Assembly (NCBI GenBank): GCA_030426345.1
Contig: JAUHYU010000015.1
Location: 1-60,591, forward strand
Length of the DNA stretch: 60,591 nt
Direction: 5' to 3'
Source of the DNA: Bacteroidia bacterium
GTDB lineage: Bacteria > Bacteroidota > Bacteroidia > Cytophagales > Cyclobacteriaceae
Part shown: one piece after another, positions 26,964 to 35,354 of the stretch
Position numbering within the stretch: position 1 is the first letter of the stretch
How the letters are laid out: each line of letters starts with the position of its first letter
Notes under the pieces: model-generated
Databases searched by the model: none
Told to the model about the DNA's origin: nothing
The model's input: the letters and a program-made list of their open reading frames with translations, nothing else
Translations under genes and position numbers: made by a program

Positions 26964-27818
26964 TTATTTGCTTGCTTTTATTTTTCCGACTACATCCTTT
27001 TTGTTCGTGCTTTCCCGCTTTACCTTAGTCGGATTGTCACTTTCAATACTGAATACCTCCGCAATCAGCACTTCATCTGAAGTAGAAATTTCTTGAAAAG
27101 ATGCGATTTCCACGACATAAGCCACTTTCCCACTAACCATGATTGGTAATATCGCTAAGTGGTTTGGCGAAGCAACCCCAAGGCCTGAAATGATCGTGAT
27201 ATATCCTTGAGGCACGTCCTTTACATTAATTTTCTTACCTTCCTTGGCTACCTGTCCGGAAAGGCCCTCGCCAAATTCGTAGCGCAGGGTTTCGCTGTCG
27301 GGAATTGCATGTGCAAAAGTCGCAAATAGCTCAATAAATCGTTTATTCTTTTCTTGCTGCACTTGGTAAACGATGCCCTGGCTCGCTTCTATTTTTTTGC
27401 AAAGTGCGGACAGTATTTTTTCAAATTTTACCTTTTGGTCTTTTAGGTTTTCGGCACCACTTTGTATTTCTTTTACTTCTTTGGCAAGAAGTGTCTTGTC
27501 GTCATTGATTTCTTTTTGCTGCTTCTTATTTTGTGAATTGCCGTTTTCTACATACACTATCTTTTCCGATGCCTTAGCATTGCTAAGCAGATAAAGCGCA
27601 AGGAAAATACCTCCTAAACCCATGAAAAGTGTCACCCCAATGATAAAATAAGTTTGCTTCAATACCGGAGAAATTTCACTGATCAGGGTCAGATCAATTT
27701 TTCCTGAAGCCCTTTCCAGTTTCACAGGAAGGTTGTAAAGGTTATATGCCGAAAAAAACATCCCCAGCACAAAACTTGCAGTGGCTACTATATATAATTT
27801 GTTGTATAATGATTTCAT
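26964..27818 (-). CDS. Membrane-anchored GAF domain protein
   Basis: About 284 residues from the ATG at 27818 (MKSLYNKLYI). Two hydrophobic helices (VATASFVLGMFFSAYNLY and TYFIIGVTLFMGLGGIFLAL) enclose a short outside loop. A coiled coil (about 95-145) leads into a C-terminal GAF domain (about 140-260: ASQGIVYQVQQ, YEFGEGLSGQVAKEGK, NHLAILPIMVSGKVAYVVEI). Its GAF resembles that of the downstream 1158-residue phosphatase (both have GxGLxGQ). No catalytic domain. It is probably an input or scaffold protein, five bases behind cheB in the same operon. Ligand unknown. Confidence 0.8.
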   Translation of the reverse strand: MKSLYNKLYIVATASFVLGMFFSAYNLYNLPVKLERASGKIDLTLISEISPVLKQTYFIIGVTLFMGLGGIFLALYLLSNAKASEKIVYVENGNSQNKKQQKEINDDKTLLAKEVKEIQSGAENLKDQKVKFEKILSALCKKIEASQGIVYQVQQEKNKRFIELFATFAHAIPDSETLRYEFGEGLSGQVAKEGKKINVKDVPQGYITIISGLGVASPNHLAILPIMVSGKVAYVVEIASFQEISTSDEVLIAEVFSIESDNPTKVKRESTNKKDVVGKIKASK

Positions 27819-27821
27819 CAA

Positions 27822-28415
27822 TTATTTATAGAGTTTATGGATTTCTGCCAATAATTTTATGATATCGTCAATGTCAAGTGTGTGGTCAATATTGGTAGCA
27901 TTCAATGCTGATATAGGCATGGTATCAATCATGCAATCAGCCGGATTCTGAACTATAGTCAATCCTCCATTTTCCTTTATCTTTTTCATACCAAGAGCTC
28001 CATCCTTATTTGCTCCTGACAGCAGAATCCCAATCAGTTTATTTTTGTAGGTAAAAGATGCCGTACTCAGAGTAATATCAATGGCTGGCCTCGAATTATT
28101 TACCATTTCTTCTGTTGACAGGCTAAAATACATTCCCAGTTCTATGGATAAATGATAGTTTGCCGGAGCCAGATATACCTTGCCGCGCTTTATGGATTCT
28201 TTGTCATAGGGCTCAATCACCTCCTTGATACTTTTGATCGATAAAGCCTCTATAAATCCATTGCGCACATGTTTCAGTCGATGCAAGCACATGATAATAG
28301 GAATGGGAAAGTCATTGGGTACGTGTGAAAGAATTCTGGTAATACCCTGAAAACTGCCCGCAGACCCTCCAATGACAATCGCTTTGAAACTATTATTTAA
28401 CTCTGGGAATTTCAT
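27822..28415 (-). CDS. cheB: CheB-type methylesterase domain protein without receiver
   Basis: A 197-residue protein consisting only of the CheB methylesterase domain. The catalytic Ser is in VIGGSAGSFQG, the His in IMCLHRLKHVRNG and the Asp in GILLSGANKDGALGMK, so the triad is complete. The N-terminal CheY-like receiver of classical CheB is absent, so activity would not be controlled by CheA phosphotransfer. It lies between cheR and the GAF protein gene. No chemoreceptor, CheA or CheW is in the window, so it is expected to act on a non-MCP target. Confidence 0.93.
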   Translation of the reverse strand: MKFPELNNSFKAIVIGGSAGSFQGITRILSHVPNDFPIPIIMCLHRLKHVRNGFIEALSIKSIKEVIEPYDKESIKRGKVYLAPANYHLSIELGMYFSLSTEEMVNNSRPAIDITLSTASFTYKNKLIGILLSGANKDGALGMKKIKENGGLTIVQNPADCMIDTMPISALNATNIDHTLDIDDIIKLLAEIHKLYK

Positions 28416-28430
28416 GCTTCCTACCCGTGC

Positions 28431-29255
28431 CTACTCTTTAATATTTTTATAAATTTTCTCGTCATTATTGGCCACGATAAACTTGTTAGCAATGTCGCAC
28501 CAAATTAGAGATTCCTTTGACCCAATAGCCAGATACCCATATTTGAAGACGCTCTCATGGAGTTTCTTCAATACATCATTTTGTAAGTTTTGATTGAAAT
28601 ATATCATGACATTCCTACAAAGCACAATATCAAATTTGTTGAATACGGCTCCGTTTACTAGATCATGCTTGCGATAAGACACATCTCTCACGAGTGACTT
28701 ATCCATGTAGGCAAGGCCATTTTTTACTTCAAAATATTTGTTGAGTTCATTCTCCCCATTATACCTTACATAGTTTTTTTCATTCAATTCCATGTTCTTC
28801 ACGGTATAAACCCCATTTCGTGCGCGCTCCAAAATCTGTTCGTCAATGTCAGTTGCTATGATCTTGGAGTTTTCGAGAATGCCCATTTCCTTGAGCAGGA
28901 TGGCCATGGAGTAAACTTCTTCCCCGGACGAGCATCCTGCATGCCAAATGGTTATGCGTTTGTGATTAAGCAAAATATTCGGGATGATATTGTCCCGCAT
29001 TATCCTCCAGAATGATGGATCACGGAACATTTCTGTCACATTGACTGTGATTTCAGAAACAAACTCTTCAAAAAATTTAGGGTCATTGCTAATCTTTTGG
29101 GCCAAAGCATCAATGTTACTGAATTTATAAAGTTCCAGTATCCTTATAACCCGTCTTTTAAAAGAAGAAATCGCATAATTGGTGAAATCGAAGCCATATT
29201 TGGCTCTAATCACATCAGTAAGCTTTCTTATATCTACAATATGTATATCCTGCAT
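28431..29255 (-). CDS. cheR: CheR-type protein-glutamate O-methyltransferase
   Basis: A 274-residue CheR. The N-terminal helical domain contains SEITVNVTEMFRDPSFW (about 67-83). The SAM-binding domain has IWHAGCSSGEEVYSMAI (about 97-113), IIATDIDEQILERARNGVY and FDIVLCRNVMIYFN (about 212-225). All hallmarks of an active enzyme are present, and there is no TPR or other C-terminal extension. It is the first gene of the signalling operon, 15 bases ahead of cheB. Its methyl-acceptor is unknown; the Glu/Gln coiled coil of the sensor phosphatase is the best local candidate. Confidence 0.94.
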   Translation of the reverse strand: MQDIHIVDIRKLTDVIRAKYGFDFTNYAISSFKRRVIRILELYKFSNIDALAQKISNDPKFFEEFVSEITVNVTEMFRDPSFWRIMRDNIIPNILLNHKRITIWHAGCSSGEEVYSMAILLKEMGILENSKIIATDIDEQILERARNGVYTVKNMELNEKNYVRYNGENELNKYFEVKNGLAYMDKSLVRDVSYRKHDLVNGAVFNKFDIVLCRNVMIYFNQNLQNDVLKKLHESVFKYGYLAIGSKESLIWCDIANKFIVANNDEKIYKNIKE

Positions 29256-29569
29256 GGTAATGCTCTTTCCCCCAAGCGTTAGTTGTTTTCTGATTTAATT
29301 TTCATAAATAAATCAATGTTTATTTTTCAGCAGTCAGGTAGTTGAAAAACATTATGTTCTTAACCCTTGCAAATCTTGTCCTTTTATTTAAATAAAATCT
29401 CCGAATACGGGCTGAAACCTATTTGACGAAATAAATTTCAATGTTTTGAACTTTTTCTTTGAGCGCATAAGTCCCTATACAAGCAGGCTATGAAGGTATT
29501 AGAATAATAAACCGGGTGGGTTCGCAACAATGGCGGTGTAACTTTTACTTTAATCCTGTAATATATGTA
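29256..29569. other. Upstream region of the signalling operon
   Basis: A 314-base gap between cheR (minus) and the end of trmN6 (minus). It should hold the cheR promoter and any trmN6 terminator. A 16-base AT-only palindrome lies at 29382-29397 (TTTTATTTAAATAAAA). No TAnnTTTG promoter box and no small gene could be supported. Confidence 0.4.
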
Positions 29570-30280
29570 TCACAAATACAGGTAATAAGCTTTGAGCAGA
29601 GAAACAAATGCTTGTGAATAGTCGCCACCTACATTTTTGATGTGCAGTTCTTTCGTTTTCATTTCTATCCGCTTTCTTGAAAAAATAGTGATAACAGCAC
29701 GGGTAGATTTCATTTCAGTATCTGCAATACGCAGCTGGGCCGATGGAAATAACGATACTTCTGTGGCGAGATTTATAAATTCTAAGGTTTCTTCCTGAGG
29801 GAGCATTATTGAGGCCATGCCATCCACACAGAGCAAGTGATCCACAACCTGCGCCAATTCATGGATTTTGAGGCCTTTTTCATGCCTTGCATGGTTGATC
29901 TTTCGGTCAGGGGACTGTAGCTGTTCGGTATAAAATGGCGGATTGGAAATGATGAAATCATATTTTTTTTGCGCCTCTCTTGAAAAATATTTGATATCTG
30001 TATGATGGCAATTAATCCTTTCACTCCATGGATTTTGGAATATATTCTCCCTCAATTGACCATAGGCATCCGGCTCAATCTCCACAGCATCAATATTTCC
30101 ACTGTACTTTTGTGCTACCATCAATGAGAGCAACCCGGTTCCTGATCCGATATCTAATATTTCTTTTGGAGAAAAGTTGGGAAGCCAGGCACCTTGAATA
30201 CAGGCGATAGTTGTCACTTTCATGGCGCAGCGATCCTGATGGACAGTAAACTGCTTGAACTTAAAATAGTTGTTTGCCAT
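29570..30280 (-). CDS. trmN6: tRNA1(Val) A37 N6-methyltransferase (TrmN6/YfiC)
   Basis: A 236-residue methyltransferase. ILDIGSGTGLLSLMVAQKY is SAM motif I, IDAVEIEPDAYGQ the acidic loop, and FIISNPPFYTEQL the NPPF motif of N6-adenine/N5-glutamine methyltransferases. The opening NNYFKFKQFTVHQDRCAMKV is typical of YfiC, which methylates A37 of tRNA1(Val). It follows rnhA by 11 bases and is probably in the marC-rnhA operon. A perfect copy of the dispersed motif (29859-29880) lies in the coding sequence and is read as HEKGLKIHELA. Confidence 0.93.
   Translation of the reverse strand: MANNYFKFKQFTVHQDRCAMKVTTIACIQGAWLPNFSPKEILDIGSGTGLLSLMVAQKYSGNIDAVEIEPDAYGQLRENIFQNPWSERINCHHTDIKYFSREAQKKYDFIISNPPFYTEQLQSPDRKINHARHEKGLKIHELAQVVDHLLCVDGMASIMLPQEETLEFINLATEVSLFPSAQLRIADTEMKSTRAVITIFSRKRIEMKTKELHIKNVGGDYSQAFVSLLKAYYLYL
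29859..29880 (+). repeat. Dispersed TCATGGATTT motif, best consensus copy (inside trmN6)
   Basis: On the plus strand it reads TCATGGATTT, then TGAGG, then CCTTTTT, matching the majority base at every position. It is embedded in the trmN6 coding strand without disturbing the frame. Confidence 0.6.
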
Positions 30281-30291
30281 GGCAAAACGAT

Positions 30292-30744
30292 CTACAAAAG
30301 GCCTTCAAATCCATGGTCTATCTTAAGCCCCGACCCCGACGAGGCCTCAACTGCCAACTGATCACAGCGTTCATTTTCGACATTTCCGGCGTGGCCTTTT
30401 ACCCATCTAAATTTCACCTTTTGGCGTTTGTAGGCTGGGATAAATCTTTTCCAGAGGTCCGGGTTTTTCTTGTCCTTGAATCCCTTTTTCACCCAGCCCC
30501 ACAACCAACCCTTTTCAACCGAATCCACCACATATTTAGAATCAGAGTAAATCGTAACTGGTAAGCCATCTTTGGTCAATGCCTCTAGCCCGGAGATAAC
30601 GGCCAAAAGTTCCATGCGGTTATTGGTGGTTTTTCGAAACCCTTCCGACAATTCTTTGCGGAATTCGCCATATTTGAGGACTACACCATAGCCGCCCGGC
30701 CCGGGATTTCCTTTGGAAGCCCCGTCTGTATAAATTATCACCAT
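30292..30744 (-). CDS. rnhA: Ribonuclease HI
   Basis: A 150-residue enzyme of normal length that cleaves RNA in RNA/DNA hybrids. IIYTDGASKGNPGPGGYGVV carries the first catalytic Asp, NNRMELLAVISGLEAL the Glu, IYSDSKYVVDSVEKG the second Asp and KGHAGNVENERCDQLA the His/Asp pair. The last 10 residues (KIDHGFEGLL) are encoded by a copy of the dispersed motif overlapping the stop codon, so the C-terminus may have been set by that repeat. It starts next to the marC stop. Confidence 0.96.
   Translation of the reverse strand: MVIIYTDGASKGNPGPGGYGVVLKYGEFRKELSEGFRKTTNNRMELLAVISGLEALTKDGLPVTIYSDSKYVVDSVEKGWLWGWVKKGFKDKKNPDLWKRFIPAYKRQKVKFRWVKGHAGNVENERCDQLAVEASSGSGLKIDHGFEGLL
30296..30317 (-). repeat. 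Dispersed TCATGGATTT motif variant at the 3' end of rnhA
   Basis: On the minus strand it reads CCATGGATTT, then GAAGG, then CCTTTTG, covering the last codons of rnhA. Confidence 0.5.
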
Positions 30745-30745
30745 A

Positions 30746-31315
30746 TCAGGAAAGAAGATTTTCTTTAATTAATTTAATGGCCAAGGCCAACAATATAATG
30801 CCAAAGACCTTTCTGAGAATATTCACACCGCCCTTCCCAAGGATTTTCTCCAGCTTTACGGATGTTTTCAATACTATAAAGACAAAGGCCAAATTTACGA
30901 CGATGCCAATCAGAATGTTCATTTCACCATATATTGCTTTCAGGGATAAAATCGTAGTTAAGGATCCCGCCCCAGCAATAAGCGGAAATGCCAATGGCAC
31001 GATAGAAGCAGATCCTCCCAAGCTTGGGTCATTTTTAAAAAATGATCTATCCAATGTCATCTCCAATCCAATGATAAATATTATGAGCCCCCCGGCTATA
31101 GCAAAAGATGCTACATCTATGCCGAAAAGGTTCAATATTTTTTCACCAAAAAACAAAAAAAGAATCATTAATACCCCTGCAACCAATGTGGCCTTTCCGG
31201 ATTCTATGGTCCCATTTCTTTTCCTTTGGTCAATGATCACAGGAATCGAACCCAAAATATCAATGACGGAAAATAAAATTAGCGTGACGGAGGCTATTTC
31301 CTTGAAGTTAAGCAT
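30746..31315 (-). CDS. MarC family integral membrane protein
   Basis: A 189-residue protein with six hydrophobic helices. The first carries ILFSVIDILGSIPVIIDQ, the D-x-x-G-x-x-P pattern typical of MarC/UPF0056. The middle repeat has ASIVPLAFPLIAGAGSLTTI, with the conserved PLAxPLxAGPG-like segment. Family members are often annotated as NAAT transporters, but the physiological substrate is not known (the MarC name is historical). It heads the marC-rnhA-trmN6 gene group; its stop nearly touches the rnhA start. Confidence 0.9.
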   Translation of the reverse strand: MLNFKEIASVTLILFSVIDILGSIPVIIDQRKRNGTIESGKATLVAGVLMILFLFFGEKILNLFGIDVASFAIAGGLIIFIIGLEMTLDRSFFKNDPSLGGSASIVPLAFPLIAGAGSLTTILSLKAIYGEMNILIGIVVNLAFVFIVLKTSVKLEKILGKGGVNILRKVFGIILLALAIKLIKENLLS

Positions 31316-31337
31316 AAATCAGTAAGTAGTCTTAGAT

Positions 31338-31757
31338 TTATTTTTTGATAAAATAGTCCACCGCCAAGCGGTAGCTATCCAGACCAAACCCGGCAATTAC
31401 GCCCTTGCAAACTGCCGAAATATAACTCTTGTGCCGAAATTCTTCTCTGGCATGCACGTTGGAAATATGCACCTCAATCACCGGACTGGTTACGCCCGCA
31501 ATGGCATCGCGAATAGCTACTGAAGTATGGGTAAATGCCCCGGCATTGATGACAATGCCATCGATCTCAAAACCCACTTCATGTATTTTATCTATAATCT
31601 CCGATTCTGAATTAGATTGGAAATACGTTAGATTTGCTTCGGGGTATTTACCTTTGAGTGTGGAAAAATAATCTTCAAAGCTTTGGCCGCCATAAATGTT
31701 TTTTTCCCTTTTTCCCAGTAAATTTAAGTTTGGGCCGTTGATGATCAATAATTTCAT
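31338..31757 (-). CDS. aroQ: 3-dehydroquinate dehydratase, type II
   Basis: A 139-residue enzyme of normal type II length that dehydrates 3-dehydroquinate in the shikimate pathway. MKLLIINGPNLNLLGKREKN is the family start, IYGG holds the catalytic Tyr, IVINAGAFTHTSVAIRDAI the substrate-binding Asn and AxTH loop, and VIEVHISNVHAREEFRH the catalytic His. A TATTTTTG box lies 31 bases before the ATG. It is divergent from xerD. Confidence 0.96.
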   Translation of the reverse strand: MKLLIINGPNLNLLGKREKNIYGGQSFEDYFSTLKGKYPEANLTYFQSNSESEIIDKIHEVGFEIDGIVINAGAFTHTSVAIRDAIAGVTSPVIEVHISNVHAREEFRHKSYISAVCKGVIAGFGLDSYRLAVDYFIKK

Positions 31758-31787
31758 CTGATAGTATTTTTACGTTTTCAAATAGCA

Positions 31788-31795
31788 CAAAAATA
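31788..31795 (-). promoter_or_regulatory. Putative -7 box for aroQ (TATTTTTG)
   Basis: Exact TAnnTTTG match on the minus strand, 31 bases upstream of the aroQ ATG. No clear -33 TTG, so confidence is moderate. Confidence 0.45.
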
Positions 31796-31863
31796 TAATT
31801 ATGCCCTTTTAGTGTCCTTAATTTGCTCCGGTCATGCCGGTTCCATTTAGCAATTTTTAATTC

Positions 31864-32763
31864 ATGGATTGGAATACACTTATTCGCCAGTTTGCCAACT
31901 ACCTGAAACTTGAAAGGTCGCTTAGCAGCAATTCCATTCAAGCTTATGTGAGAGACATCACAAAGCTAAAACAGTTTGTCGAGAACTCCAATAATCCCAC
32001 GAGCCCCGCAAAGGTTACAACCACGATCATTCAGGAGTTTTTACAGGAAATAGGTGATATTGGGCTATCTGCACATAGCCAATCTAGAATACTCTCTGGC
32101 GTCAAGTCATTTTACAATTTTCTCGAAATTGAAGAAATGATAGATGAAAATCCTACTGAGCACATCGACTCTCCAAAGCTGGGAAGAAAGTTACCAGAGG
32201 TGCTCAATCTCATGGAAATTGAGCGCATTTTTGAAGCTATTGACCTCTCTACCCCTGAAGGGGGGCGCAACAGGGCCATCCTAGAAATACTTTACAGTTC
32301 GGGTCTGCGCGTTTCAGAATTGATTGAACTAAAAATCAATCATGTTTATAGTGACATTGGTTTTTTACGTGTGATAGGAAAAGGCAATAAAGAGCGGCTG
32401 GTGCCAATTGGTAAATCTGCCCTGAAGTATTTAAATATTTACCTTGAAGAGATTCGTTGTCATATTCCGGTAAAACCAGGATTTGAAAATTACGTCTTCC
32501 TCAATCGACGTGGAAAAAACCTTTCCAGAGTAATGATTTTCACGATTATAAAAAATCTTGCTATTGCCGCGGGAATACGCAAAAAAGTAAGCCCACATAC
32601 CTTCCGCCATTCATTTGCCACACACCTTGTCGAAGGAGGAGCAGATTTAAGGGCGGTTCAGGAAATGCTCGGCCATGAATCAATTACTACTACTGAAATT
32701 TATACTCATTTGGACAGGGCATATTTGAAGCAAATAATCGAAGAATTTCATCCAAGAAGTTAG
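31864..32763 (+). CDS. xerD: Tyrosine recombinase XerD
   Basis: A 299-residue site-specific recombinase. The N-terminal SAM-like core-binding domain spans about 5-90. The catalytic residues are all present: Arg in SSGLRVSELIEL (about 149), Lys in GKGNKERLVP (about 173), His/Arg in PHTFRHSFATHL (about 245 and 248), His in LGHESITTTEIYTH (about 271) and nucleophile Tyr near 280. Normal length for XerC/XerD, which resolve chromosome dimers at dif. No dif-like site was recognised nearby and the locus shows no integron or phage context. Confidence 0.93.
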   Translation: MDWNTLIRQFANYLKLERSLSSNSIQAYVRDITKLKQFVENSNNPTSPAKVTTTIIQEFLQEIGDIGLSAHSQSRILSGVKSFYNFLEIEEMIDENPTEHIDSPKLGRKLPEVLNLMEIERIFEAIDLSTPEGGRNRAILEILYSSGLRVSELIELKINHVYSDIGFLRVIGKGNKERLVPIGKSALKYLNIYLEEIRCHIPVKPGFENYVFLNRRGKNLSRVMIFTIIKNLAIAAGIRKKVSPHTFRHSFATHLVEGGADLRAVQEMLGHESITTTEIYTHLDRAYLKQIIEEFHPRS

Positions 32764-33171
32764 ATAGTTATATATCAATCTTCTATTATTTTTGAATGTT
32801 AAAACACCTCTTTTTCGTTACACTTCATTATTTCCAATTTACAGCAAAACTAAGCATCCCATTACCTATGTACTATATTGATTATATTTTTCATTTATCG
32901 AAACAAACAGGCATTTCGTCTATACTTTTATAGAAGTTACAGAATAGTTCAAAACTTGTAAAAAATAATCTCTATGTTAGTTCGCACATTGTCTTAGTAC
33001 AGATCGATAATGTAGTTGACAACAGACTTCGCAAATAGCCAAAGAAATGCTTCTTAATTTTTTATAAAGGAAGCAATTGACTTTGGCACCTAACATTTCA
33101 TTATACATACAAATTTTTGCTGCTCAGTATGGGCAGGAATAATTGTTTAACGAAAAAACCGAATGTAGTCG
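32764..33171. other. Intergenic region with no recognised feature
   Basis: A 408-base AT-rich stretch between xerD and the 499-residue hypothetical gene. No tRNA, hairpin-plus-T-run, repeat or credible ORF was found. It should contain the promoter of the downstream gene; AATTTTTG near 33110 is a one-mismatch -7 box, but without a well-spaced -33 element. Confidence 0.35.
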
Positions 33172-34671
33172 ATGGACGAAATTAAAGATTTAATAAAGGT
33201 AGTAACTGACCATACCAAGAAAAACTTACCACTGTTGGACTTGAAAAACCAACACTTGAATGGGAACAAAGAAATGAACCTGTTCTTAGGCATCAAAAAT
33301 GGTGATTTCAATGATGATTCATCTGCTTCAAAAGGCATATATGGTAGTGAAGGAGTTGATTTTAAATTTAGAATGCTCAAATCCAGATTGAACAGAAAAC
33401 TATTAAACCATCTGTTTTTCATGGATTTTTCTTCTAAAAGTTTTTCGAAATCCGCTAATCGTCGTCAAGAGGCATTGGACTATCTACATTTTTCCAGGAT
33501 GTTGCTCAACGTGGAGGAGACAAATCTCGGAACCAAGATGCTTTACAAAACAATTGACTTGGCAAAAGAGTGTGAGTACACTTGCATAACAATCGATGGA
33601 TTACGTACACTCCGAGAAGTTTATGCCCAGACTTACCGACCAAAGTTGTTTCAAAATGTAAAAAGCCAATTGGAAGAATATGAGGCTTTGCAGCGCATTG
33701 AGGAAAAGGCAGATGCCATTTTTCAGGAAAATCGTCTGAGCATCAGTAGCACAGTAAACAACCGAAAGAAAAGTTTTGAGCCTTATGAAGAAGCTGTAAA
33801 AAAACTGGAAGACCTATATCTCCAAACTAACTCCTACAACATTTTTGAGCAAAAATTCAAAATGAATATATGGCATTATGAGCTTGTAGGAGATTTCGAA
33901 AAAGTGCTGCAATTGATAGATAAAGTAGAGAAAATGCATGTGAATGGGAAAATAAACCAATCAAGGTTTGATGACCTTTTTGCACACCTTTCTAAAGGAA
34001 ATGCATTGATCAAACTAAAAAGGTTTAAAGAAGGAATTATCTTTCTGGAAAAAATGCTCGGCGAATTGGATCAAACTTCAAAAGCATGGTTTGTATTCGC
34101 AGAAAAACTGGTGATGCTTCACATCCAAAATAAGCAATATGAGATGGCGTCTGAGATATTTTTCAGGGTGGCGAGCAACAAATCCTTTAAATATCTTTCT
34201 GACAAAGATTTGCTGAAGTGGAATATTTTCAGGAGCTACCTCTACTTTCTTACTAAGGAGAAAAAGATTGTCAAAAAATTTGATTATAAGGGCTTTACAG
34301 AAACCGCGCCGGAATTTAGCAAAGAAAACGCTGGACAAAATGTGGCAATCCTTATTTTACAAATCCTTAAAAAAAATACCGGAGATCTATCAAAACTCCA
34401 TGACAAGCTGGATGCCTTGAATGATTATGTGAGCAAATATCTAAACAATAGCTTTAGCAAGCGAACCAAAACTTTTTGCAAGCTTTTGCATAAAGTCGCT
34501 GTCCACAACAGAGATATAAATACAATAATATCCAAAAGTAAATATCTGCAGGAGAAGCTTTTAGAGTCAGATGTCGCAGGTGAATCTTTTGTGGATTTCG
34601 AAGTAGTTCCTTACGAATTTCTTTGGCAAGATGTATTGAATCGATTGAAAAGCTTCAACGCAAATAATTGA
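33172..34671 (+). CDS. Hypothetical protein, TPR-like helical repeats
   Basis: A 499-residue soluble protein without signal peptide or membrane helix. The middle (about 225-370) shows TPR-like helix pairs (YELVGDFEKVLQLIDKVEKM, LSKGNALIKLKRFKEGIIFL, AEKLVMLHIQNKQYEMASEI). No enzymatic motif was recognised and I cannot name the family. It is a single gene with its own upstream region and ends at a shared bidirectional terminator, so it is probably monocistronic. Such helical-repeat proteins usually mediate protein-protein contacts; nothing more can be inferred. Confidence 0.8.
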   Translation: MDEIKDLIKVVTDHTKKNLPLLDLKNQHLNGNKEMNLFLGIKNGDFNDDSSASKGIYGSEGVDFKFRMLKSRLNRKLLNHLFFMDFSSKSFSKSANRRQEALDYLHFSRMLLNVEETNLGTKMLYKTIDLAKECEYTCITIDGLRTLREVYAQTYRPKLFQNVKSQLEEYEALQRIEEKADAIFQENRLSISSTVNNRKKSFEPYEEAVKKLEDLYLQTNSYNIFEQKFKMNIWHYELVGDFEKVLQLIDKVEKMHVNGKINQSRFDDLFAHLSKGNALIKLKRFKEGIIFLEKMLGELDQTSKAWFVFAEKLVMLHIQNKQYEMASEIFFRVASNKSFKYLSDKDLLKWNIFRSYLYFLTKEKKIVKKFDYKGFTETAPEFSKENAGQNVAILILQILKKNTGDLSKLHDKLDALNDYVSKYLNNSFSKRTKTFCKLLHKVAVHNRDINTIISKSKYLQEKLLESDVAGESFVDFEVVPYEFLWQDVLNRLKSFNANN

Positions 34672-34681
34672 TATTTCTGAT

Positions 34682-34718
34682 AAGCATGGGCTTAATGCAC
34701 TTTAAATCCATGCTTTTT
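34682..34718. terminator. Probable bidirectional terminator
   Basis: AAGCATGG (34682-34689) pairs with CCATGCTT (34708-34715) across an 18-base loop, followed by a T-run (34714-34718) on the plus strand; the minus strand also has flanking T-richness. It sits between convergent genes. The right arm includes AAATCCATG, a partial match to the dispersed motif. Confidence 0.55.
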
Positions 34719-34725
34719 CATTCAT

Positions 34726-35220
34726 CTATCGTATTCTATCAACTGACCGCACCAAATTTTCATCCTTCTTAATAAATCGATTCGCGAGTGAGTTAAAAAT
34801 CATGGCACCCAACGGAAGGAAATATCCCGGTTTGAAGGCCCCTCGAACGTCCATGCCAATTTCATTTTCTCCCTTGTAGATCAGGTAAGTAGCTGTGGCA
34901 ATAAAAGCCATCAAAAGGAAGGCATTTAAGGCACCAAGTTTTATTTGCGTAATTCTTTTTTTGAACTGAAAGATAGAATACAAAGCTACTAGACAAACCA
35001 ATCCTGCAATTCCTGCGAGGTAAAAAGAAGGTTTAGAATTCGTCAATTCCCATGAATCTGAGGCAGTTTTATCTTGCTGAAACTCCTGCCAGTAAAAGGC
35101 ATCCAAAGTAAATTTTAGTCCATCTTGAGTATTTGCTTTTTCCCAAATCGGGAAAACAATAGCCATGGCCATACATACAATAATACTGAGAAGAAAAAGG
35201 GTTTGGACGCGCTGTAGCAT
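34726..35220 (-). CDS. DUF4293 family membrane protein
   Basis: About 164 residues from the ATG at 35220, chosen because MLQRVQTLFLLSIIVCMAM is the standard DUF4293 start; an upstream alternative at 35253 adds a non-conserved stretch. Four hydrophobic helices are visible, ending with a short basic cytosolic tail (RFIKKDENLVRSVDRIR). The family is restricted to Bacteroidota and has no known function. It is convergent with the 499-residue gene and divergent from truA. Confidence 0.82.
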   Translation of the reverse strand: MLQRVQTLFLLSIIVCMAMAIVFPIWEKANTQDGLKFTLDAFYWQEFQQDKTASDSWELTNSKPSFYLAGIAGLVCLVALYSIFQFKKRITQIKLGALNAFLLMAFIATATYLIYKGENEIGMDVRGAFKPGYFLPLGAMIFNSLANRFIKKDENLVRSVDRIR

Positions 35221-35333
35221 AATTCTGTGAATTTTGGTGCAAAGAAATGACATTTAAGCTGACAAAAAAAGTTTTAAGAATTGGAATGTCCATGAAATAG
35301 CCAAATATGCGAATGAACATCTAACATATCCCT

Positions 35334-35341
35334 TATCTTTG
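35334..35341 (+). promoter_or_regulatory. Putative -7 box for truA (TATCTTTG)
   Basis: Exact TAnnTTTG match. The predicted start of transcription would be only a few bases before the ATG at 35355, so the mRNA would be nearly leaderless. The -33 element is not clear. Confidence 0.45.
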
Positions 35342-35354
35342 TAGCCGAAATTTT

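Noticed and set aside
29382-29397. A 16-base AT palindrome upstream of cheR.
   Set aside because: Perfect but composed only of A and T; such sequences are expected by chance in an AT-rich intergenic region.
31864-32763. XerD-like recombinase as a sign of an integron, phage or other mobile island.
   Set aside because: Normal XerD length and motifs, flanked by core genes, with no attachment-site repeats, cassette array or cargo genes.
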